DNA of 64,000 nt, taken from assembly GCA_963789785.1 (NCBI GenBank), contig CAWBNC010000043.1, forward strand, positions 1 to 64,000, read 5' to 3'. This document shows positions 56,543 to 64,000 of this stretch, in pieces. The stretch is from JAEULH01 sp963789785 (GTDB lineage Bacteria > Pseudomonadota > Alphaproteobacteria > Rhodospirillales > Defluviicoccaceae). The notes below the pieces were generated by a model. That model was not told where the DNA came from. It did no database searches and saw only the letters and a program-made list of their open reading frames with translations. The translations under genes and the position numbers were made by a program. Numbering within the stretch: position 1 is the stretch's first letter; every line of letters begins with the position of its first letter.

Positions 56543-59222
56543 CTATCGGGATGCGCCCGGCGAGGCTCGCCGCGCCGACGGCAGAGGCCCCTCGCATCCG
56601 GCTGCCGCGGATGATGCGGCCGCCGCGGTCTCGCCGTCGAGGGCTCCCTGCCGCCATGCCCAGTCCTGGAAGGCGGCTACCGGCATGGGCGCTCCGAAAT
56701 ACAGGCCCTGGGCGAGATCGCAGCCCGATGAGCGAGCGAACTGAAAATGGCGCTCGCTGTCGACGCCGGTGGCTGCCACCCGGATGCCGAGGCGATGGGC
56801 CATGGCAACGATCGCTTCGACGATCCTGGCCGGTTTTCTGTGACCGATCGCGGCCGAAAAGAACGTCCCGGCAATGCGGATCTCGTCCACCGGGATGTCG
56901 CGGAGCTGGATGAGCGGCGCCTCTTCGATGCCGAACTCGTCGATCGCAATCTGGACCCCGAGCGAGTCGAGCGCGCGCAGGTTGCTCGCGGTTCCATCGC
57001 CACCATGGAGCAGGCTCCGTTCGCTGACCTCCAGTTCTAGACACTCGGCGGCCAGTCCATAGCGGTCGAGGACCGTCTTGACGCTTTCGAGCAGATTCGC
57101 GACGTTCTTGCGGCCGGGCGACATGTTGACGACGAGGCGGCCCGGCAAGAGCCCGGCGTCGCGCCAGCAACTCCATTGGCGGCAGGCCTCCTCAAGAGCC
57201 CATGCGCGCATCGGCACGATCAGCCCCGTGTCCTCGGCGCAGGCGAGGAATCGCTCCGGAGCGACTGGACCGAGGTCCGCGCTGTCCCAGCACAGCTGCG
57301 CTTCCGCCCCGGCCAGCTTCCGTCGAGCGAACATCGAAGATCGGTTGATAGCAGACGCTCATTTCGTTGCGCTCGATGGCGTGGCGCAGCGAGGTTTCGA
57401 TCCTGATCTGTTCGCTGGCGTGCTCGTTCAGGGATTCCGTAAAGAACTCGAACGTGTTTCGCCCGCGCTCCTTCGACCTATACATCGCCACATCGGCGTT
57501 CTTCATCAGCGTTTCGGGATCGTTGCCGTCATCGGGAAAAATGGTGATGCCAATGCTCGCCGAAACCATGGCTTCGACATTGGAGAGGACGAACGGCTGC
57601 GCGAAAGCCTGCAGGATTTTCTGCACCACGGGCTCGGCGTTGGCCGCCGTCTCGATATTGGGAAGGATTATGGTGAATTCGTCACCACCGATGCGCGATA
57701 CGGTGTCCTCGCCCCGGACACAGCCCGTTAGCCTTTCCGCCGCCTGTTTGAGAACGTCGTCGCCAGCGGCGTGGCCGTGCGTGTCGTTGATCTTCTTGAA
57801 GTAATCGAGATCGATGAACAGCACGGCACCGCGGTGACCGTGCCGTCCGGCGCTGAGGATCGCGCCGCGCAGGCGGTCCATCATCAGCAGGCGGTTTGGC
57901 AGCCCGGAGAGGGAGTCGAAGTTGGCCTGCTGCTGCAGCTGCAGTTCATATGCTTTGCGGAGGCTGACGTCCGCGACAGTCATCTGCACCGCAGTCTCGC
58001 CCTTCCAGCTCACGCGCTGCGCCTGCGCCTGGAGCCAGATGACTTTGCCGTCCTTCTTCATGCCGCCGAACTCTATCAGTTCACCGTGGGTATCGCCGGC
58101 AATCGTTGTTCGCCGGATCTGGCTGAGGCGCTCGTGCTCGTCGACGGGAAACAGCGCGTCGACGCTTTTCATGGCGAGAATGTCCGCCTCGTCGGCGTAG
58201 CCGAACAGCCGCGCCAGCGTCGGATTGACGAAGAGCGGCCGACCATCGCGCTCGATCAGAATGCCAAGGACCGAGCCTTCGACGAGCGCGCGGAAGCGCT
58301 GCTCGCTTTCGATGACCGCCTGCTCCTGCTGCTTGCGCTCGGTGATGTCGAGGGAGACGGTCACCACCCCGTCGGCCGCGGTATCCCCTCCGGTGAGCGG
58401 CGCTTTGGTCGTCAGCAGAACCCGCGGCTCGCCGGCGGCATCCGTGACCTGTTCCTCGAATGCGCCCGGCGCTTCGCCGCTCGCCAGTACTTCGGCGTCC
58501 AGAGAGCGATGACGAGCGCCATACGTCTCGCCGAACAGGTCGCTCATGGTCAGGCCGTCCGCGGCCGGCGCGGCCGAGATCCCGTACTCCTGATACCGTG
58601 AGTTCAGCAGGCAGACGGCGCCGTTGCTATCCGTCGCCGATATGAGTGCCGGGACCGTGTTGACGACCCTACGGAGCTGCTCCTCCTTGCGCCGGATTGC
58701 CTCGGCGTGACGGCGCAGCGTATTTTCAAGTTCGCCTTCCAGAGCCGTGGCGCGTTCGCGTTCGGCGAGCTGGTGGCGGCGCAGGCTAAGGAGATTGCGC
58801 GCCCGAATGCAGAACTCGCGGCCGTCGACCGGGCTCATGAGGTAGTCGGTAGCGCCGGTGTCCAGCGCGCGATAGCGGAAGTCGCGGTCCTCGTAGGCGG
58901 TTACAACGATAATCGGCGCATCGGCCGCGGCCGGATGCTGGCGGCAGTGACTGATGAAGGCCTCGCCGTCCATGCCGGGCATGACATAATCGGTGACGAT
59001 CAGATCCGGCGGATCGGCGGCGAAGGAGTCAAGCGCGCGCATCGGATCGTCGAAAGTCAGAACCCGGACTCCATCGCCGAGCGACTGCGCGAACCGGGCG
59101 AGAATCCGCAGATTGATGAACTGATCGTCAACGATGTAAACGACGGTCATCTCCCCATCGTCTCCCAGCCCGCTCAACTCCATTACAGGTGCTTGGGCGC
59201 GTTCTGCCCCGCCGGCGCTCAT
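56543..59222 (-). CDS. Response regulator with PAS, GGDEF and EAL-like domains, one frameshift
   Basis: The order is REC (about 25-145, DLIVTDYVMPGMDG with the phospho-Asp; the usual Lys-Pro is SP), PAS (about 180-280), PAS (about 300-415), GGDEF (about 425-590; SRIGGDEFTIIL with the I-site RGED) and an EAL-like domain. A frameshift near 57330 separates the last. The EAL domain reads EAQLCW, AIDEFGIEE, DEIRIAG and ATGVDSE, where active enzymes have EALLRW, IDDFGTG, LKID and AEGVE. So cyclase activity is likely and phosphodiesterase activity doubtful. About 892 residues. It is divergent from rpfF. Confidence 0.82.
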
Positions 59223-59480
59223 CTACTGCCGATCATTGCGAGATACGACCGCTTTGTTCGCTTGACGCCAAGTTATCCACAAAATACCCCACCCGCGTGT
59301 CGAAAAACAGAGCGTTCGCGCGATATTTGCAAACCTTTTGGCGGTCCGGTTACCGCTCGCGATTTTGCGCACAGTCTATGCGGCTTGTCACAGCAATCTT
59401 AAATCATTTCCGGTATAAGTTACTTCATTTGGGGCAAAAAACGCAAGCTGGGAATTCACCAAATACGTCTAGGAGAGAAC
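59223..59480. promoter_or_regulatory. AT-rich divergent promoter region of rpfF and the GGDEF regulator
   Basis: This 258-base gap separates rpfF from the divergent GGDEF gene and is richer in A and T from about 59380 on. AGGAGA at 59471-59476 is the rpfF ribosome site. TATAAG near 59413 could be a -10 box, but no well-spaced -35 box is clear. The gap probably holds promoters for both genes. Confidence 0.4.
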
Positions 59481-60509
59481 ATGTCGTACGTTGCCATGAC
59501 ACCCATGAGCCGCACTGCTTCCGCCGACAATGTCGTTGCGCTCGAGTACCGCAGCCCGAGCAGCGACCTGCTCGCCTTCCTGAGCGGGCAGCCCGTCGAC
59601 TGCGAAGCGGGCTCGCGCCTCGGCTTTCCGGGATCGACCGCCGACGTCTTTGCGCTGGAGAACCTCCGGGTCACCTTCGACCGCAACAAGCGAATCCTCT
59701 GGTGGTCGATGATGCCGCAGAAGCGACCGAGCTTCACCGCCGGCCTGCTTGCGGACATGAAGACGGTCGCCGACGCACTCGAGGTTTTGTTCGCGGGCGG
59801 CGCCGGGCAGGAACGGCCGGCGGTAAGCCATCTTGTGCTTTCGTCGCAGATTAACGGCATCTTCAATCTGGGCGGCGACCTCTCGCTGTTCCTCGACCGG
59901 ATCGAGCGGCGCGACCGCGATGCGCTGGTCCGGTATGCCCACGCCTGTACCGAGGGCCAGTACCGTATCGCCACGAACTTCGGCTTGCCGATCTCCACAA
60001 TCGCCCTTGTACAAGGCGACGCGCTGGGTGGCGGCTTCGAGGCTGCGCTCGCAAACGACGTGATTATCGCCGAGCGCTCGGCAAAGTTCGGCCTGCCCGA
60101 GGTCTTATTCAATCTGTTCCCCGGGATGGGCGCTTACAGCTTCCTGTCGCGGCGGATCGGCGCCGCGCAGGCCGAGAAAATGATTCTGAGCGGCCGCGTC
60201 TATTCAGCCGACGACCTTCACGAAATGGGTATCGTCGACCTCGTCGTGGCGGACGCCGCCGGTCCCGCGGCGGTCTACGATCACGTCGCCTCTTTCGAGC
60301 GGAACGGGCTGGCCCGGCAGGCAATGTTGCAGGCCCGACGGATCGTCAACCCGGTCAGCCGCGAGGAACTGATGCAGGTTGTCGACGTCTGGGTTGAAAC
60401 GGCGCTGATGCTGTCGCCGCGAGACCTTCGCCGGATGCGGCATCTGGCGCTGGCCCAGGATCGGCGCTGGTCGACCTTGGGCGGCGGATCGGTCGCCGCA
60501 AGTGCCTAG
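59481..60509 (+). CDS. rpfF: RpfF-like diffusible signal factor synthase (crotonase fold)
   Basis: This 342-residue crotonase closely follows RpfF of Xanthomonas: FNLGGDLSLFLDRI, IALVQGDALGGGFEAAL, IIAERSAKFGLPEVLF and LFPGMGAYSF. The two catalytic Glu, at 187 and 207, keep the 20-residue spacing of the known pair (141 and 161). RpfF dehydrates 3-hydroxyacyl-ACP and hydrolyses the thioester to make cis-2-unsaturated fatty-acid signals. It has a 45-residue N-terminal extension. It faces the rpfC-like kinase gene convergently, as in Xanthomonas. Confidence 0.85.
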   Translation: MSYVAMTPMSRTASADNVVALEYRSPSSDLLAFLSGQPVDCEAGSRLGFPGSTADVFALENLRVTFDRNKRILWWSMMPQKRPSFTAGLLADMKTVADALEVLFAGGAGQERPAVSHLVLSSQINGIFNLGGDLSLFLDRIERRDRDALVRYAHACTEGQYRIATNFGLPISTIALVQGDALGGGFEAALANDVIIAERSAKFGLPEVLFNLFPGMGAYSFLSRRIGAAQAEKMILSGRVYSADDLHEMGIVDLVVADAAGPAAVYDHVASFERNGLARQAMLQARRIVNPVSREELMQVVDVWVETALMLSPRDLRRMRHLALAQDRRWSTLGGGSVAASA

Positions 60510-60697
60510 ATCGACCTGCTTTTGGATGGAATCATCCGAGAGCAGAAAGTTGATCGGTTGCAAGAAGATCGAGCATCTTACTGCGTCCATCCGGGCGCAG
60601 GATGCTCCGTGCGACAAGGGGCAGCTGGATCGCTCGCGGTACCTGAAAGCCGGTACGGCATGCCGGAAGGTGCCAGATTGAACCAAAGTAACCGACT

Positions 60698-60714
60698 GGC
60701 CGGTCGTACCGGCC
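60698..60714. terminator. Hairpin between convergent rpfF and rpfC
   Basis: GGCCGGT and ACCGGCC form a 7-bp stem with a CGT loop just after the rpfC stop (60718). There is no long T run on either strand. It is a plausible shared terminator for the two converging genes. Confidence 0.4.
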
Positions 60715-60717
60715 GTC

Positions 60718-63309
60718 TCAAACCGGCGTTGCGCGCTGCCGCTCCGCCTGGTAGCGGCCGATTTCACGGCGCAGGCGGGCGAATTCCCGGTCGAGCCGAT
60801 CGAGATAAGCATCGCCATGGGCATGAAGACGCTCGACGGTCATGCCCTGCAGCTCCTGGCAGAACTGGCGCAGGGCGTCGGCGCCGACGTTGCCGGCCGT
60901 TCCACGCAGAGCGTGAATGGCCGCGCGAAAGCGGGCGCGTCACAGGCGCGCGCCGCTTCCGCGACCTGCGCCATGAGATGGTCGGTGTTGGCGAGAAAGT
61001 CGCGCAGAATGCGCCACCGCAAAATCTTCGTCGGGGCCGCTGTAGGCGTTCAGGCCGGCCAGCGCCGCGCGGTTCAGGACAACTTCCTCGCCGTCGTCGG
61101 TTTGGCTCCCGATCGGGCCGGGCTGGTCCTGCGCCGGCGGCGCGCCTTGCCGCGGCTCGACGGCCTGCGCCCGATCCGGACCGACCAGCGCCAGGATCTC
61201 GGCGACAAGATGATCGGGCTCGACAGGTTTCGTCAGGTATACATCGATGCCGGCGGCCAGCGCCGCGTCCCGCATTTCGACGGTCGCATCCGCGCTCAGC
61301 GCGATCATCGGGACGTGCGGCTGGCCGAGCGCGCCCATCCGGTAGAGCTTGACCACGTCGAGACCGCTCAGGCCGGGCATGTTGATGTCCAGCAGAACGG
61401 CGTCGAAGCTCGCCTCGTCCAGAGCCTCAAGGGCGTCTTCGCCGCTTTCGACGAGCTCCGCGGCGAACCCGGCACGGTCGAGAATACGCGCCATAACCTT
61501 GCGGTTGACCGGATTGTCCTCGGCGACCAGGATCCGCAAGCCGCTGCCGCGCTGCGTCGGCGCGCCGGCGACCTTGAAGCCGGTCGCGTCTACCTTGTTG
61601 CCTGCGGGCGCGAAGTGCGCGGCTGCATGCATCGCGGCGCAGAGGGCCGAGTCGGGCGGTGGCCAGGGCAGGATAGCCAGACACGCAGGGCCGGCCCCGG
61701 TCTCCGCGGCCCCCTCCTCACCGAACATAATGGTCGCTGGCGCGCCATCGGCTCCGCTGCGGAGAAGCACACAGACATCGCCACGGCGGCTGCATGCAAG
61801 CGCCGCGGCGACGCCTTTTTCCATCCCGGCGCGGCTGTCGATTACGATCACGGGCGGAACGTCGGGCGCGAACGGAGCCGCGCCCCCGTTCTGCGCCAGG
61901 TCCGCAGCGCGGGCGGCGAGTACGTGCACGCCGACCGCGACAAGGCGCTGGCGTAGTTGACCGCGGAGCGCCTCATCGTCGCTGATGACCATGACCTGCC
62001 CCGGCGCGGCGTCGGGAAGCGTATCCGGCGCACGGGCGGTCCCGTACGGGATCTCGAGGGTGAACGTGCTCCCCTCATCCGGCACGCTTTTGACGGTCAG
62101 CGTGCCGCCAGCGAGTTCGGCCAGGCCGCGGGAGATGGCGAGACCTAGTCCGGTACCGCCGAAGCGGCGGTTGACGGCGTCGTCGCCGCGGGCGAACTGC
62201 TCGAAAATGCGGGCCTGCTGGTGCGGCGGAATGCCGATGCCGCTGTCGCTTACGGCGACACGGAGACGCTTGACATCGGCATTGCCGGCTGCACCGCCGC
62301 GATCATCGCCATTGTCTGCGCTGTCGCTCCGGTCCGCGGTGACGAGGACATGGCCGGACTCGGTGAACTTGATCGCGTTGCCGATAAGATTTGTCAGAAT
62401 CTGGCGGAAATGCTTGACGTCGCCGTGCAGCCGCCAGGGCATCGCCGCATGGATCGACACCACAAGGCGCAGACCCTTGTTGGCGGCAACGGGGCGGAGG
62501 ATGGCGAGGACGTCGGCAAGGGCGGCATGCAGGTCGAAGTCGGCGGCGTTCAGGGTGGCGCGATTTGCTTCGATCCGCGAGACGTCAAGGATGTCGTCGA
62601 TCAGCGCGAGCAGCGTGGTTCCCGCCGTCTTGACCGTATGCACCATCTCGCGTTGGTCGGAATCGAGGGGGGTGTCGCCCATCAGATCGCTGGTGCCGAT
62701 GATCGCGTTGAGCGGCGTTCGCAGCTCATGGCTGACCCCGGCGAGAAAGCGCGTCTTCGCCTGGCTGGCCGCTTCGGCCTGCGCCTTGGCTTCCGTAAGT
62801 CTGCGGATGAGAGTGGCGGCGTAACCGGGCAGGACGATGAGGCCGGCGAACAGACCGAGCGCTAGAGGCCACTCGCGCAGCCAGAATCCGGTCGTCAGAA
62901 CGACTGCGAGAAAGCCCGCGGCCGCCAGTCCGACAGACGCGGCGAGATAGCGCAGGCCAAAGCGGAAGCCGTTGCCGAACGCGATCCACAGGTAGACCGG
63001 ATAGAAGGGCGCCGCGTCCGCGCCGCCAAAATGCATGAAGCCGGAAAGAACGGCGAAGTCCGTTACCATGGCGGCAAAGCGCCGGGCCGGCGACGGCGCC
63101 GGGGAGAATAAGATCAGGGTGTAGATAATGAGAGCGAGCCCAAGGTAACTGCCGCCGAGGGCGACGAGCATGTGCGCTGCCGGCAGGTCCGATGCCTGGA
63201 TAAGGACGTACGCGAACAGAATGGCGACGATGACAATGCGGACAAGAGCCTGCTCGTGCTCGCTGTCCTTTTGCCGACGAAGCCGGTCGAACCTGTCGCG
63301 GATGATCAT
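60718..63309 (-). CDS. rpfC: RpfC-like hybrid sensor histidine kinase (5TM-HK-REC-Hpt), frameshifted
   Basis: The N-terminus DSEHEQALVRIVIVAI and about five transmembrane segments with PFYPVYLWIAFGNGFRFGL match RpfC. His194 lies in FLAGVSHELRTPLNAI; the ATPase domain has LTNLIGNAIKFTESG. A REC domain at about 600-720 reads ILVAEDNPVNRKVMARIL and LLDINMPGLSG. The C-terminal Hpt domain reads IHALRGTAGNVGADAL after frameshifts near 61015 and 60930. RpfC senses DSF and passes phosphate to a regulator that changes c-di-GMP. An extra degenerate receiver-like stretch (about 425-560) is present. About 863 residues. Confidence 0.85.
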
Positions 63310-63418
63310 TCCGTTCTGTCCGTGGCGCGAGGGGCGGCGAGTTAACGCAAGAGGCGCCTTTGCCGCGTCCGCAAACCCCGCACGGTGGATCTGCGCCAGC
63401 AGATCGTCGCCGCAGTGG

Positions 63419-63437
63419 AGCCCGGCAGCGCCGGGCT
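63419..63437 (-). terminator. Hairpin after the fasciclin gene
   Basis: AGCCCGGC and GCCGGGCT form an 8-bp stem with a 3-base loop, 21 bases past the fasciclin stop on the minus strand. No T run follows, so a Rho-independent role is only possible. Confidence 0.35.
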
Positions 63438-63457
63438 GGTGCTGGCCGCCGAACGGC

Positions 63458-64000
63458 CTACTGCGGCAACAAAACGCGGTCGATCGGAATGATCACGCCG
63501 TTCGCGGCGGCAATGTCGGTCCCCTTGCTGCCGCCGACGCCGGGAATGGCGCTCGCCATCTCTCTGGCGTTGTAGGTCCCGGTGTCGAACTCATTGATGG
63601 TCAAACTGCCGCTTGAGACACCGTCGACGAAGATCGTCTGCCCTTGCGCGGTCGTCAGAAACGTCTGTTTCCCGGCAAGATCGTTGGCGGTGTATTTGCC
63701 GGGAACCACGTGATAGCGAAGCACCTGCGCCAGCGTGCTCTTGTTCTCGGGCTGGAGAAGCGAGCGATAGACCTCGTAGGGCACGGTATTGAAAGCGTCG
63801 TCGGTCGGCGCAAAGAGGGTGTAAGGACCGTCGCCGCTCAGCGTTTTCGTCAGCCCTGCTGCATCGGCCGCGGCGAGGAGGCGGTCAAAGCGTTGTGTTG
63901 CGACTGCCGTCTCGACCAGATCGGCGGCCCGCGTCGATGGGCCGGCAAGCGCGGCTGGCGCGGCAACGGCAAGAACGGCGGCCCACGCCCATACTTTCAT
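63458..64000 (-). CDS. Secreted fasciclin-domain protein
   Basis: This 180-residue protein has a signal peptide (VWAWAAVLAVAAPAALA) and one FAS1 domain: LSGDGPYTLFAPTDDAFN, LRYHVVPGKYTANDLAG and ANGVIIPIDRVLLPQ. FAS1 domains mediate adhesion and ligand binding outside the cell. The ATG lies at the very edge of the window (64000), so an upstream start cannot be excluded. It shares its strand with rpfC but is separated by about 150 bp. Confidence 0.85.
   Translation of the reverse strand: MKVWAWAAVLAVAAPAALAGPSTRAADLVETAVATQRFDRLLAAADAAGLTKTLSGDGPYTLFAPTDDAFNTVPYEVYRSLLQPENKSTLAQVLRYHVVPGKYTANDLAGKQTFLTTAQGQTIFVDGVSSGSLTINEFDTGTYNAREMASAIPGVGGSKGTDIAAANGVIIPIDRVLLPQ

Noticed and set aside
59223..59480. 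A clear sigma-70 promoter for rpfF
   Set aside because: A TATAAG-like box exists, but the nearest TTGTCA is 23 bases away, too far for normal spacing.

Overview
The window is GC-rich, densely coded chromosomal DNA from an alphaproteobacterium, most probably a member of the Rhodospirillales. The evidence is gene content and neighbourhood: usg, DUF1289, cbpA/cbpM, a fused MaoC-phosphotransacetylase beside ackA and a second fabI, an xseB-ispA-dxs-tlyA run, and acetoacetyl-CoA reductase. No rRNA gene, CRISPR array or phage is visible. There is one tRNA, tRNA-Ala(CGC). The lineage is inferred, not proven.

Many genes are interrupted by single-base frameshifts. These include genes that should be essential (dxs, ispA, aroC, tlyA) as well as ackA, pat and pdxH. 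In almost every case the protein resumes in another frame with no residue lost, so residual sequencing indels are the simplest explanation. I give the span of each reconstructed gene and mark the breaks.

Layout. 1-2,800: tRNA-Ala, then an AT-richer foreign patch holding a SEFIR/TIR-like gene split by an IS1595-family element. 2,925-12,689: DsbA-like protein, zincin, phhB, two short-chain dehydrogenases including phaB, an MFS exporter, a histone-deacetylase-like hydrolase, then xseB-ispA-dxs-tlyA. 12,771-14,522: an IS5-family element truncating a small membrane gene. 14,563-23,546: CMD peroxidase-like protein, aroC, fabI, cbpM-cbpA, pdxH, a metal efflux carrier, a kinase fusion, a universal stress protein and an SDR. 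23,672-30,865: a lipoprotein, then a tight seven-gene operon with a surface antigen, a Ser/Thr kinase with a beta-helix sensor, two FHA proteins, an ExbB/MotA-like channel and two membrane-anchored vWA proteins. 30,970-43,500: pfkA, nhaA, a lipoprotein hydrolase with mlaA, fabI2-ackA-maoC/pta, a gamma-carbonic anhydrase and a Pat-type acetyltransferase. 43,631-55,787: usg, SAM hydrolase, MBL hydrolase, a fused type I secretion ABC/HlyD protein, a second Pat, an adenylate cyclase and small proteins. 55,778-64,000: a membrane protein, a REC-PAS-PAS-GGDEF-EAL protein, rpfF- and rpfC-like genes, and a fasciclin protein.

Two systems stand out. The first is the operon at 24,495-30,865. It pairs a transmembrane kinase with two FHA phosphopeptide readers, a proton-channel protein, and two vWA proteins whose single membrane helix carries the Asp expected of an ExbD/MotB-type partner. 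I cannot match it to a named system. The second is the rpfF/rpfC pair at 59,481-63,309. RpfF keeps both catalytic glutamates, RpfC keeps the 5TM-HK-REC-Hpt order, and a c-di-GMP protein diverges from rpfF. It looks like a complete diffusible-signal-factor quorum-sensing module.
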